A stretch of 63,851 bases of DNA from Nitrospira sp. (GCA_021323395.1 JAJONL010000007.1:1-63851), one strand, 5' to 3'. Counted from the first letter of the stretch, positions 54,377 to 63,178 are shown. Numbers and translations: made by a program. Notes: generated by a model not told the origin, from the sequence alone.

Positions 54377-54496
54377 ATGTGGATCAGTACCGGGAAGGCT
54401 CTGCGAAAGAAGGGCATGGGCATGTGCCGGATTGCTGATGAGGTCGGGCTCAGCAGTCGGACGGTCTGGAGGCTGTGCCAACAGGAGGCCGCCTAA
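54377..54496 (+). pseudogene. Resolvase/recombinase C-terminal HTH remnant
   Basis: A 39-codon frame: GKALRKKGMGMCRIADEVG followed by LSSRTVWRLCQQ, typical of the C-terminal helix-turn-helix of serine recombinases and some transposases. The catalytic part is missing. Confidence 0.5.
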
Positions 54497-54863
54497 GGCC
54501 GAACGAAGACGCCACAACGGCTGAGAGATAGCATCCCTGGCCTGAGCCACAGCGTACATGCACACAAGCCGCTTGCCTGGCCGTAGGGCTGGCCTTGAGC
54601 GCGGCCTTACTTGGCGTCGGAGATCGGCCTGTCCCATGCACCCAGCCGAGACCTACCCCAGCGGGGGGAAGCTGCTTCCGGCGCACCACGAATACCCTGA
54701 CAAAGTTTTTGGGAAAATTTGGGGGTCGAAGCTGCTACCCGTTCTTACCCCTGTGAGTGCTACTCAAGACCGGGCGTACCGCCTAACATGGCGTAGTGTC
54801 AGGGCTTGTTGACGGTTGCAAAACCCATGTTGCATGGGTTCCTCGATCTCGGTCGGTGAATAC
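54497..54863. other. 367-nt region with no recognisable gene
   Basis: Right end of the degraded island, next to the cytochrome gene stop. No ORF with RBS or family, no RNA gene and no clear terminator seen. Confidence 0.4.
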
Positions 54864-56138
54864 TTATCCCTTGGACGCTGCTGGATGCAGACAGGCCATC
54901 GGCGGCGGCTCCGGCAAGGGATCGGCGAAGGCCGCCGCCAGCCCTTCCTTCAGCGGCACTTCCCGCTCATACACTGTAAAGGCGTAGGGATCGTCCCCCA
55001 TCAGGCCATACTTGTTCCGTAACATCTCGTGCTGCCCGTCGGTCAGAATGTGGTACCGGACATGGGCCTTCAGCGTCAATTCCTTCGGGGCATCCGGCAT
55101 CCGGTAGGAAAATTGATAATCCCGGCTGGCCAGCGGCAGGAGACGGTTATCGTACAACTCCACGATGGCCGGTTGCCACATGATCCAGCGCCCCATCGTA
55201 TGGCTTTTCTCGGCCAGGACCTGCTGATTGCCGTCTTTCACCGTAAACTCGACCGTGAAGTGGCGGTCCGGATCGCCGGTTGGAATTTTATGCCCGGCCC
55301 CGGCGTTCATCAACGTCAAGGTCACCGTGACCTGCTCGCCCGGTTTTGGGTCTGAAGGATCGACCTTCACTTGGATCGCCGCCGCCCGCTTGACCATGTC
55401 GGGATCATGGCCTCCGCGCCACAAGTGCCGCCTCCCACGCCTGATCGGTCCGTTCTCGGCAACCGGGCGGTCCACTTCCGGCATATGACAACTTTGGCAG
55501 ATAAAGCCTCGCTCTTGCATGAAGTATTTGCCTTCATACTCGGCGTAGGTCCCACAGGGGCCGACATTGTAGAACTGGGCCGGCCCCGAGACCACATTGT
55601 GGCAGCGCGAACAGTACTGCGCGGTGCGGAAACTCGGATCGAACTTCGTCGGATGTGGCGCAGCCGAATCGTCGAAGGGACCGAGAATGACCCCGTCACG
55701 GACATGGCAGGCCGCGCAGGTAATGGCTTCCTTCTGATACTCCGGATCATAGTGCGGATTAGGCTCCTGCGTGGCCTTCTCCACCCGACCGCGGGGAATG
55801 TCCTTGATCAAGGTCGGCTGCTGATTTTCCAGCGGGCTGTGGCAATTCAAACAGACCCAGACATGTTTATCTTTTTTCCAATAGGCCTGGAAGAACGGGT
55901 CTTCATAGGCATGGGCATGGATGCTCGTCTTCCACTCGTCATAAATTTCGCGATGGCACTGCCCGCAGGATTCCGCCTTCAGGCTGGTCAAACCTTCCGG
56001 GATCTTTTGGAACGGAATCGCATGGGCATAGTCCGACCGCAGCCCAAAGATCACGACCGGCTTCACCTCCGTATAATAGAGGTAAACGGCGCCGGCGACC
56101 GTCGCAACGCCCAGGAGAATTTTTATCCAGAGCTTCAT
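54864..56138 (-). CDS. Membrane-anchored pentaheme cytochrome c
   Basis: A 424-residue protein with an N-terminal anchor (about 5-22) and five CxxCH heme sites at residues 58-62, 96-100, 141-145, 176-180 and 214-218. The C-terminal ~190 residues are a beta-rich domain without hemes. The arrangement resembles cytochrome c554/NapC-type electron carriers. It likely passes electrons on the periplasmic side of the membrane. The ATG overlaps the HDAC-like gene stop by 4 nt. Confidence 0.9.
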   Translation of the reverse strand: MKLWIKILLGVATVAGAVYLYYTEVKPVVIFGLRSDYAHAIPFQKIPEGLTSLKAESCGQCHREIYDEWKTSIHAHAYEDPFFQAYWKKDKHVWVCLNCHSPLENQQPTLIKDIPRGRVEKATQEPNPHYDPEYQKEAITCAACHVRDGVILGPFDDSAAPHPTKFDPSFRTAQYCSRCHNVVSGPAQFYNVGPCGTYAEYEGKYFMQERGFICQSCHMPEVDRPVAENGPIRRGRRHLWRGGHDPDMVKRAAAIQVKVDPSDPKPGEQVTVTLTLMNAGAGHKIPTGDPDRHFTVEFTVKDGNQQVLAEKSHTMGRWIMWQPAIVELYDNRLLPLASRDYQFSYRMPDAPKELTLKAHVRYHILTDGQHEMLRNKYGLMGDDPYAFTVYEREVPLKEGLAAAFADPLPEPPPMACLHPAASKG

Positions 56139-57079
56139 GCCTCGACCAACGATTGGATATGCCGCTCGACCGACGCCGCCAATGCCGTCAGGTTATACCC
56201 ACCTTCAAGTGACGACAGCAGGCGCCCCCGGCAATGTCGAGTGGCAATGCCGGCCACGATGGCCGTGAGATCTGCGTAACCTTCTTCCGTCAGTCCCATG
56301 CTCGCCAACGGATCGTCGCGGTGTGCGTCGAAGCCGGCCGAGACAATGACAAAGTCAGGCTGGAACGCATCGGCAGCCGGCACCAACACCCTCTGAAAGA
56401 CGGCACGGTACCCATCGTCGCCTTCACCCGCCTCCATCGGCACATTGATGGTGAGACCTTCCGCCGCACCGCTTCCACGTTCAGTAGCGCGTCCGGTTCC
56501 AGGGTAATGCGGATATTGATGGGTGCTGAAGAACAATACCGAGGAGTCTCGGTCGAAACTATGCTGCGTGCCGTTGCCGTGATGCACATCCCAATCGACA
56601 ATGAGCACTCGCTGCAGGCCGTACCGTTTCTGCACATAGCGCGCGGCAATCGCCACGTTGTTGAACAGACAGAAGCCCATCGCTCGATCGGCCTCCGCAT
56701 GGTGCCCAGGTGGGCGCACGGCGCAAAAGGCATGCTGAACCTGGCCGGCCATGATGGCGTCTACCCCAGCCAATGCCCCCCCCGCCGCGAGATACGCGGC
56801 AGTGAGCGACCCTGGCGACATGGAGGTATCGGCATCCAATGAAATGCGTCCGTGAGGTGGCGCCTGCTGCCTCAATAACGCGACGTAACCGGGCTGATGC
56901 ACGAGCGTCACCCATTCGTCCTCGGCTTCTCGTGGTTGGATCCTGGTCAGTTTAGCGGCCGTCCCGCTCTGTGCAAGTCGTTGCATGATCGCACGGAGCC
57001 GGTTGGGCGACTCCGGATGTCCGGCGCCCATGTCATGTTCAAGATAGCGTGGATCGTAAATGAGACCGGTGTTTCCCAT
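56135..57079 (-). CDS. Histone-deacetylase-family deacylase (AcuC/HDAC-like)
   Basis: A 314-residue arginase-deacetylase fold. The HH-dyad (RPPGHHAEADRAMGFC), zinc ligands DWDVHHGNGTQ and SAGFDAHRDDP are all present. Family members remove acetyl or acyl groups from lysine or polyamines. The ATG at 57079 (MGNTGLIYDPRYLEHD) is preferred over an upstream one that adds basic sequence. Coupled to the pentaheme gene by ATGA overlap, though no shared function is evident. Confidence 0.9.
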   Translation of the reverse strand: MGNTGLIYDPRYLEHDMGAGHPESPNRLRAIMQRLAQSGTAAKLTRIQPREAEDEWVTLVHQPGYVALLRQQAPPHGRISLDADTSMSPGSLTAAYLAAGGALAGVDAIMAGQVQHAFCAVRPPGHHAEADRAMGFCLFNNVAIAARYVQKRYGLQRVLIVDWDVHHGNGTQHSFDRDSSVLFFSTHQYPHYPGTGRATERGSGAAEGLTINVPMEAGEGDDGYRAVFQRVLVPAADAFQPDFVIVSAGFDAHRDDPLASMGLTEEGYADLTAIVAGIATRHCRGRLLSSLEGGYNLTALAASVERHIQSLVEA

Positions 57080-57127
57080 GTCGGAGTCCGTGAAACGTCG
57101 TTCGTATCTCGCGCGAAGCAAGAGCAA

Positions 57128-57210
57128 ATGGCTGATAGCCTATAGCGTATGGTCGAACCGGAGGCGGGTACAGGTTTTCTGACCTCAGCTATACGCCATC
57201 AGCCATACGC
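57128..57210. repeat. Intergenic inverted repeat
   Basis: Arms ATGGCTGATAGCCTATAGCG (57128 on) and the complement of CTATACGCCATCAGCCATAC (57189-57208) fold a long hairpin over a GC-rich loop. It lies in the divergent gap between the HDAC and TPR genes. Confidence 0.55.
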
Positions 57211-57329
57211 TCAGATCCCTCACGATACGATCTCCTTCGTCAGACTAGCACGCAGGAATCGCCATAGACAATGATCGGAAACGCGTGTTACGGTCGCTTT
57301 TTACTTCGCAGCAGCACCTAGGAGAGATG

Positions 57330-57647
57330 ATGCCCAATCCGAGAATTGAACCGCTAAAAAAAGTGTTGGCGATCGACCCGAACGACGAGGTGGCTTGGTT
57401 CGGCTTGGGAAAAGCCTACATGGAGGATAGCAATTGGGCGGAAGCCGTGACGGCCCTTCAGGGTTGCATCAAGGTCAAACCCACCTATTCGGCGGCTTTT
57501 TATGCATTGGCGCAGTCGCTTCTCAAGCTGAGCCGCTTCGACGAATGCCGCCAAGTGGCTGACGAAGGCATTGCCGTGTCCACCAAGAACGGCGATGCGA
57601 TGGTGACGAAGAACCTGGAAGCCTTGAAGAGCACGCTCCCTGCCTGA
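57330..57647 (+). CDS. Small TPR-repeat protein
   Basis: A 105-residue protein with about two and a half TPR units (DEVAWFGLGKAYMEDSNW, SAAFYALAQSLLKLSRFDEC). It is a protein-interaction scaffold without enzymatic features. Two adjacent ATGs follow GGAGAG; the second, at 57330, has the better spacing. A decayed copy of its 3' end lies at 58509-58575. Confidence 0.82.
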   Translation: MPNPRIEPLKKVLAIDPNDEVAWFGLGKAYMEDSNWAEAVTALQGCIKVKPTYSAAFYALAQSLLKLSRFDECRQVADEGIAVSTKNGDAMVTKNLEALKSTLPA

Positions 57648-57832
57648 CAGCTCAGAAAAGACCTCTAGCCCCTGCCTTCAAAGGCACCTCACTGTGAATA
57701 TAGCTGGACAGTCCGCGCGGCTGGTTGATGTTCCCGCTAGAGCCGGCTTTCGGCTCGACAGGAAAATCGTGCCGGCATAGAATGACGTCAGCGATTAAAC
57801 ATTCACGTCCGCTCCCCAAGACAATGGAAGCC

Positions 57833-58126
57833 ATGAAGACGATCAGTGACATTCGTCGCATTATTCATCAGCATCAGGAAGCGCTGGCTACCAAATATGG
57901 CATCAATGTTGTGGGATTGTTCGGATCATACGCTCGGCAGGAACAGCGCCCGGATAGCGATATCGATTTGCTGGCCGATATTCTGAAGCCCATCAGCCTA
58001 TTCGAACTTGTCGGAGCAGAACTGTATCTCGCTGAGGTTCTCAATGCGAAAGTGGATTTGGTTCCCCGGCGGGACCTGCGAGAAGAATTAAAAGCAGCCA
58101 TTTTGCGGGATACCGTCACCCTATGA
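57833..58126 (+). CDS. mntA: MntA-type nucleotidyltransferase, second copy
   Basis: A 97-residue minimal nucleotidyltransferase: LFGSYARQEQRPDSDIDLLAD gives GSx10DxD, and the third acid is in AKVDLVP. Upstream in-frame ATGs (57725, 57782, 57824) are possible; 57833 fits the family N-terminus. Its partner HepT directly downstream (overlap of 4 nt) is frameshifted, so this is probably an orphan antitoxin now. Confidence 0.85.
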   Translation: MKTISDIRRIIHQHQEALATKYGINVVGLFGSYARQEQRPDSDIDLLADILKPISLFELVGAELYLAEVLNAKVDLVPRRDLREELKAAILRDTVTL

Positions 58127-58479
58127 CCCGACACGTTGCGCTGTATGTAAAGGACATACTTTCCAGCATGCGTGATGCAGAGCAGTTCATCGAGGGAATG
58201 TCTTATCCAGCAATTCCTCGATGATAAGAAAACGTTCAACGCCGTGGTGCGGGCAGTCGAAGTGATCGGAGAGGCCGCCAAGAACGTACGTTCCACAATT
58301 CCTGCCCAATACCCCGCCATTCCGTGGAAGGAAATGGCCGGCATGCGAGACAAAGTCACGCACTTCTATTTTTCGGGGTCGACCGGGAAGCGATTTGGTT
58401 GGCAGTGAAGGAGCGAATCCCCTCCCTGAAGCCGACGATTGAGCAAATACTCAAAGACCTGCATTCCGCCGAGGCGTGA
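58123..58479 (+). pseudogene. hepT: HepT (DUF86) toxin broken by two frameshifts
   Basis: The start (MTRHVALYVKDILSSMRDAEQF) reads to IPR and a stop. One nucleotide away, QQFLDDKKTFNAVVRAVEVIGEAAK continues the domain. The RDKVTHFYF segment near 58.36 kb matches the Rx4HxY site, after which a T-run shifts the frame again into FGVDREAIWLAVKERIPSLKP to the true stop at 58479. The toxin cannot be made without frameshifting. Confidence 0.85.
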
Positions 58480-58508
58480 GGCCGCGCACCCTTCCATGCG
58501 GCATCACG

Positions 58509-58575
58509 GTCTCACCAAACGGCGATGCAATGGTGAGGAAGAGTCTGGAAGCCCTGGACAATTCCCTTACGTGGA
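58509..58575 (+). pseudogene. Decayed copy of the TPR gene 3' end
   Basis: SPNGDAMVRKSLEALDNSL here matches TKNGDAMVTKNLEALKSTL at the end of the TPR protein (57.6 kb). DNA similarity is clear over about 65 nt in direct orientation. It lies just beyond the broken HepT. Confidence 0.75.
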
Positions 58576-58585
58576 CCGGGAGCCT

Positions 58586-58912
58586 TCACGCGGATGCGGC
58601 GCCCGTCTCGTCATCGTCTCCGGCCTTCGCCGCTTCTTCGTCGCGCTGCGCAAGCGTCATGGCCACCTCATCGAGCCATCGGCCGGCTCCATCCAACACC
58701 TCCCGCACCAACGGTTCCGGGTGACCGGTGCGCTTCATCGTCCACTGACACAGGTAACCCAGCAGATCTTCCCGCTCGAAGCGACGCGTCGATTGCATGG
58801 AGAGCACCGACAATTCCGACAGGCCTGTCCGGAGAATCTCGGCCACCGTGTCCCGTCCATAGGAGGTGGCGGCAGTCACATATTGAATGGCCCGATTGAT
58901 TTCTTGTTCCGT
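58586..58912 (-). CDS. Hypothetical helical protein
   Basis: A 108-residue protein starting at a GTG (58912) with AGGTGAAG before it; the promoter at 58932-58959 excludes the longer reading to 59044. TEQEINRAIQYVTAATSYG and FEREDLLGYLCQW suggest a compact helical domain, with an acidic C-terminus (DDDETGAASA). No family recognised. Confidence 0.65.
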   Translation of the reverse strand, partial: TEQEINRAIQYVTAATSYGRDTVAEILRTGLSELSVLSMQSTRRFEREDLLGYLCQWTMKRTGHPEPLVREVLDGAGRWLDEVAMTLAQRDEEAAKAGDDDETGAASA

Positions 58913-58931
58913 CACGGCTTCACCTGCCGGG

Positions 58932-58959
58932 ATTGTAACATCCGAACCGCACCTGTCAA
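58932..58959 (-). promoter_or_regulatory. Predicted sigma70 promoter
   Basis: Minus strand TTGACA (58954-58959), 16 nt, TACAAT (58932-58937), about 13 nt of leader before the GTG at 58912. It fixes the start of that gene. Confidence 0.6.
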
Positions 58960-59067
58960 CGGTGTGCCTGTCGCTCCATATGCCCCTCGAAGAATCTACA
59001 AGCTCACCGCTTCCGACGATGGTATGATCCCTCACATTGTTCACCCTTATTATCGGAGCACTCGACT

Positions 59068-60882
59068 ATGGCCGTCGCGCGCAAGACCGTCCCTTCCCCT
59101 CGATCACGCCGTTCGCTTTCGTCCCGCGAGTTTGCCGATCATTGGGAGCTGTCCGACCTGGTGACCGATCCGGTACGACAATTCGACCGCTATCTGAAAG
59201 ACTTGAGCGCACAGGTCGCGCGATTCGAATCAGCGCGCGCCGGCCTGGCCGCGACAATGCCGGAACAGACCTTTCTGGATCTGCTGACGCTGTCGGAACA
59301 GATCGCCCGAGACTCGGGCCGGCTGGGGGCCTATGCCTATCTCTGGTTTTCTGAAGATACGAAACAGCTGCAGGCCCGCTCGTTCAAGAACAAAGTCGAG
59401 GAGCAGCTCACCGCGCTCCACAACCATCTTTTGTTCTTCGATCTCTGGTGGCAGGGCGTGGATGCGCCGAATGCGGAACGCCTCATGGCGAACAGCGGAG
59501 GCTTCCGCTATCACTTGGAGACCATCCGGCGCTTTAAGCCGCATACGCTCTCGGAAGCGGAAGAGAAGATCATCAACATCAAGAACATCACCGGCCAAAG
59601 CGCCGTCCATCAGCTCTACGATATCGTCACCAATGGCTTCACCTTCACGATGCGCGTCGGAGGCAAGAAAAAGACGATGAACCGGGAGGCATTGACAGCT
59701 TATCTGCGCAGCCCGAAAGCGGCGCAGCGGGAGGCCGCCTATCGGGAAATGTATCGCGTGTATGAATCTCACCAGGATCTGCTCGGCGAACTCTACAAGA
59801 CGCTGGTCAGCGACTGGAAAGCGGAGAATCTCCAGTTGCGCCATTTTGCCACACCGATGGCGACCCGCAACCTGAGCAATGACATTCCCGATCAAGCCGT
59901 GGACGCGCTGCTGTCCGTCTGCATGAAGAACGCCCCGATCTTTCAGCGTTACTTCGGCCTGAAGGCGCGGCTCTGCAAAATCAAACGGATGAACCGGTAC
60001 CATATCTATGCCCCGCATCGTGCGGAACAGAAGACGTACCGTTACGCGGATGCGGTTCGAATGGTGCTGGATGCGTACCATGGGTTTTCGCCGCGGCTCG
60101 CTGAGCTGGCGCAACGCGTATTCGCCGATCGCCACATCGATGCCCGCACCAAGCCTGGGAAACTCGGCGGGGCCTACTGTTACAGCGTCACACCTGGTCT
60201 GACGCCCTATGTCATGCTGAATTTCACCGGGGAAGCCCGCGACATCGCGACCATGGCTCACGAGTTGGGCCATGCCGTTCATGGAATGATGGCTGAGCAG
60301 CACAACGTCTTCACATTTCACTCGACCTTGCCGCTGGCGGAAACGGCGTCGGTGTTCGGCGAACGCGTGCTTTCGGACGCGTTGATGGCGTCGGAAACCA
60401 GCAAGCCGGTGAAGCAGAGCCTGCTGGTCAATCAATTGGATGACATCTATGCCACGGTGATGCGTCAGGCCTATTTCGTCGCCTTCGAACGCACCGCTCA
60501 CGACATGGTCGCGCAGGGAGCGACGACGACCGATTTGGGCAAGACCTACCTGACGCTGCTCCGGCAGCAATTCGGAAAGGCGCTCCGAGTGCCGCAGGAG
60601 TTCCAATGGGAATGGCTCACCATTCCTCACATTTACGCGAGCCCGTTTTATTGTTATGCCTACAGTTTCGGAAATTTACTCGTCCTGGCGCTCTATCGTA
60701 TGTACCAGGAGCAAGGCAGCGCATTTGTTCCGAAATATTTGGAACTGTTGGCCGCCGGCGGCTCCAAGGCCCCCCAGGAAATTTTAAATGAGGTGGGCGT
60801 CGATATGAACTCGGAGGCCTTCTGGCAATCCGGATTCGATGCGATTGCAGGGATGGTGGATCAGCTGGAACAAACGATGTGA
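59068..60882 (+). CDS. pepF: Oligoendopeptidase F (M3 family)
   Basis: A 604-residue cytoplasmic zinc metallopeptidase of the PepF clade. The HELGHAVHG zinc site lies at about residue 398 and the third ligand Glu in LAETASVFGE about 25 residues on; QQFGKALRVPQEFQWEW and HIYASPFYCYAYSFGN are conserved C-terminal blocks. It degrades short peptides, possibly those leaving the proteasome. A 466-codon frame on the opposite strand is a shadow. Confidence 0.95.
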   Translation: MAVARKTVPSPRSRRSLSSREFADHWELSDLVTDPVRQFDRYLKDLSAQVARFESARAGLAATMPEQTFLDLLTLSEQIARDSGRLGAYAYLWFSEDTKQLQARSFKNKVEEQLTALHNHLLFFDLWWQGVDAPNAERLMANSGGFRYHLETIRRFKPHTLSEAEEKIINIKNITGQSAVHQLYDIVTNGFTFTMRVGGKKKTMNREALTAYLRSPKAAQREAAYREMYRVYESHQDLLGELYKTLVSDWKAENLQLRHFATPMATRNLSNDIPDQAVDALLSVCMKNAPIFQRYFGLKARLCKIKRMNRYHIYAPHRAEQKTYRYADAVRMVLDAYHGFSPRLAELAQRVFADRHIDARTKPGKLGGAYCYSVTPGLTPYVMLNFTGEARDIATMAHELGHAVHGMMAEQHNVFTFHSTLPLAETASVFGERVLSDALMASETSKPVKQSLLVNQLDDIYATVMRQAYFVAFERTAHDMVAQGATTTDLGKTYLTLLRQQFGKALRVPQEFQWEWLTIPHIYASPFYCYAYSFGNLLVLALYRMYQEQGSAFVPKYLELLAAGGSKAPQEILNEVGVDMNSEAFWQSGFDAIAGMVDQLEQTM

Positions 60883-60895
60883 TCACGATGGCGTG

Positions 60896-60927
60896 CCGCC
60901 CTCGGCCGCATGAGCGGTCGAGGGCGA
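60896..60927. terminator. Hairpin between convergent genes
   Basis: GCCCTCGGCCGC and GCGGTCGAGGGC pair with one mismatch across ATGA, between pepF (+) and the DUF2934 gene (-). There is no U-run. It may act as a weak bidirectional terminator. Confidence 0.5.
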
Positions 60928-60936
60928 CGCTGATCG

Positions 60937-61182
60937 TTAGATGCGCACGGCGGTTTTGTCGTATACATCTGCCTGTCCCAATACCTCGTGCTCCGCTTCC
61001 AACCAGTCACGCAGATGGTAACCGTCCAAACAGCCACGTTGAACGTAGAGCTCATGAGCCCGTGCTGCAATTCTGACTTGAACGTCCTGCACAGGCCCAG
61101 GACCGTTCACACGCGCGGACGGTGGCGCGGCTTGTTTCACCGGCCGCGTGGCGGCCTTCGCCGACGCCGTCTTCTTCTTCAT
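60937..61182 (-). CDS. DUF2934-domain protein
   Basis: An 81-residue protein with a lysine/alanine-rich N-terminus and the DUF2934 core VRIAARAHELYVQRGCLDGYHLRDWLEAEHEVL. The family function is unknown. GGGGGAAGG precedes the ATG at 61182. The following 267 nt (to 61449) contain no further gene I can support. Confidence 0.8.
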   Translation of the reverse strand: MKKKTASAKAATRPVKQAAPPSARVNGPGPVQDVQVRIAARAHELYVQRGCLDGYHLRDWLEAEHEVLGQADVYDKTAVRI

Positions 61183-61449
61183 ACCTTCCCCCTTACTCCT
61201 CAGTTTCAGTCGCCGCACCCGATATAGCTCACGGGATTCTTCACGCGCGACTTCTGAGCCGCACAATACCATATTCGGAGCGATTCTGGTAACGCCGCAG
61301 AACCGTGCCCTCTCGTTCCAACCGATCCACTGTCAAGAACGCTTGAGAGGCCGTGAAGACCGGTGGATTGCGCCATACGACCCACAATGGCCGAGTCAGT
61401 GCCCATCGTGGCTGGGGCAGTGTGGCATCGGACAGCGATCGGCGTTGTA

Positions 61450-61914
61450 TCAGTCGGCTCCTGCGACGGGTCCCTGAAGCGCTACAGCAGGCTCGGTCGG
61501 TTCAGGAAGTCTCTGGGGTGACATGTCGCCTGCATGCGCCGCATAACCAGATGCCACCGCCTCTGCCAAGGCCTGCAATAGCTCCTGCGGTGCGAATGGT
61601 TTAGGAACCAGCGCGCTGGCGCCTTGTTTCTGGAGCGTCAGGGGCAAATCGGTCAGGTCGGCGGAAAGGAGAACGACCGGCACCTCAGGCCACATCATGC
61701 GGGACAGTAACAGCAGGCGCACACCATCGAGGCGAGGCAGGCTGTACTCCGCCACAACCGCATCAAAGCGCCATTTCTTCATTTCAACCAATGCTTCCAT
61801 GCCGTCAGCAGCTTGATGGACGTTATAACCTGCTTGATGGAGTAGCGTGACGATCAAGCGACGTACGCCCCCCTCGTCATCCGCGACCAACACGCGTTTC
61901 CCATATCCGTTCAT
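61450..61914 (-). CDS. Response-regulator receiver protein with Asp-to-Glu at the phospho-site
   Basis: A 154-residue single REC domain with a ~40-residue tail. The acidic pair DDE (12-14) and Lys105 (VPKPF) are present, but the phosphoacceptor position in DAVVAEYSLPRLDG is Glu56, not Asp. Glu at this site often mimics the phosphorylated state, so the protein may be constitutively on or may act as a scaffold. No output domain; no kinase nearby. Confidence 0.88.
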   Translation of the reverse strand: MNGYGKRVLVADDEGGVRRLIVTLLHQAGYNVHQAADGMEALVEMKKWRFDAVVAEYSLPRLDGVRLLLLSRMMWPEVPVVLLSADLTDLPLTLQKQGASALVPKPFAPQELLQALAEAVASGYAAHAGDMSPQRLPEPTEPAVALQGPVAGAD

Positions 61915-61944
61915 ACGCCTGCCTTAGCATTGCATGTGGTGCAT

Positions 61945-62238
61945 TTAGGAATCACCACCACTGGAGGGTGACGCCGGCGTTCCCTCCAGTACCACGGCTC
62001 CTTCCCCGGGGCCCCTGTGTGGCAGCCTCTCTTCCAACCATACCCCTCGCCGCCGCGGACCAGGCCGCTTACTCCGACAAAGTTGATCGGGCATGGAGCG
62101 CGCGCGGCGAATCAGCGAATCCTCCAGGTTGCCGCAATTGAGGCAGCGTATGAAGGGCACCCACGTGTGGATCGATCCTTCCTGAGGATGACACAGTATC
62201 TCGCTCACCATCAGTCCCTGACATCGGCTGCAGGACAT
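61945..62238 (-). CDS. Small zinc-ribbon-like protein
   Basis: A 97-residue protein with CSRCQG near the N-terminus and CLNCGN about 30 residues later, a typical zinc ribbon. The C-terminal half is Arg/Pro/Gly-rich and low in complexity. GGAGGGGAAGAG precedes the ATG. Function unknown. Confidence 0.7.
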   Translation of the reverse strand: MSCSRCQGLMVSEILCHPQEGSIHTWVPFIRCLNCGNLEDSLIRRARSMPDQLCRSKRPGPRRRGVWLEERLPHRGPGEGAVVLEGTPASPSSGGDS

Positions 62239-62272
62239 CTCTTCCCCTCCTTCACACCATTGATCTGAATAG

Positions 62273-63178
62273 TTACTGTCCTCGTCCCGTCGCTTCTTGC
62301 TCCGCATGCAGGAGGGCTTCGGAAGAGGCCTTCGCCCCGCGATCCTGATCCGGGTTGATGAGAATCGGCACACGCAGATTATCCGGCAACAACACCATTT
62401 TGGCGTTCGGACTGTCGTACAGCTTGTAGCGCAGATACTCCGCGGTCAGCGTTTTCGTAATCGTCTCCTGCGCCCTAGCCTGGCCGAGCGCTCGTATCTT
62501 TACCCCTTCGGCCTCGCCTTCCGACTTGATTCGGATTGTATCGCCCTCCCCCAGCACTCGACGCCTGGCGATCTCCGCGTCTTTTTCGGCGATGACGAGT
62601 TCAAACTCCTTTTGTTCCTTTTCCTGCTCCTTGGCCTGCTTGCGTTCGACTGCTTCCAAGACAATCTTGGCTAATTCGATATCGGCCAACGCCACGCTGT
62701 GCACTTCCAAATGGCGCCCTTTTAATTTTTCCACCACCACGGCCTGGACCTTACTGGCGATCTCCGCACTCATCTCCGGCACCGACACCATCGGATAGTT
62801 CGACACCACACTTCGCACCGCGGCCAGTAGTTCCGGTCTCACCACCCGCGGATAAAAGTCCGGCCCGATCTCCTGCGCAAGGAAATACACCTCTCCGGCA
62901 ATCGGGCGCATGATGATGGCTGGCTTCAACTTGACCAACAAATCATCGGCACTGAGTGCATCCACCAGTTCGGTGTAGCTCTGTAGCCGCACGTCATAGA
63001 CGAATACATCGTTCCATGGGGCTCTCCAATAGAATCCGGACTTCAACGTCTCGGTCGTCAATCCTTCCGACAACGGATACCACCGGAGCCCGCGCTGTCC
63101 CGGATCCACAGTCGTTCCACAGCTCTCTAGGCCGCCGAGCGCGGCGATGATCAAGAGGATCGTCGCATATCGCCACAT
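62273..63178 (-). CDS. SPFH/prohibitin-family membrane protein
   Basis: A 301-residue protein: N-terminal hydrophobic segment (about 3-20) ending near a Cys (ESCGTT, an imperfect lipobox), SPFH domain (about 25-185) and a Glu/Lys-rich coiled coil (about 195-260). Such proteins form membrane scaffolds, sometimes with FtsH-type proteases. The ATG at 63178 (MWRYATILL) has AAAGGTGG upstream. It follows a small lipoprotein gene at a 32-nt gap. Confidence 0.85.
   Translation of the reverse strand: MWRYATILLIIAALGGLESCGTTVDPGQRGLRWYPLSEGLTTETLKSGFYWRAPWNDVFVYDVRLQSYTELVDALSADDLLVKLKPAIIMRPIAGEVYFLAQEIGPDFYPRVVRPELLAAVRSVVSNYPMVSVPEMSAEIASKVQAVVVEKLKGRHLEVHSVALADIELAKIVLEAVERKQAKEQEKEQKEFELVIAEKDAEIARRRVLGEGDTIRIKSEGEAEGVKIRALGQARAQETITKTLTAEYLRYKLYDSPNAKMVLLPDNLRVPILINPDQDRGAKASSEALLHAEQEATGRGQ

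Noticed and set aside
58913-59044. Longer N-terminus of the hypothetical gene at 58586-58912
   Set aside because: A strong promoter (58932-58959) lies inside the extension, leaving the GTG at 58912 as the start.
59230-60630. A 466-codon open frame opposite pepF
   Set aside because: It is antisense to the well-conserved peptidase, has no recognisable domain and reflects the GC-rich codon bias of pepF.
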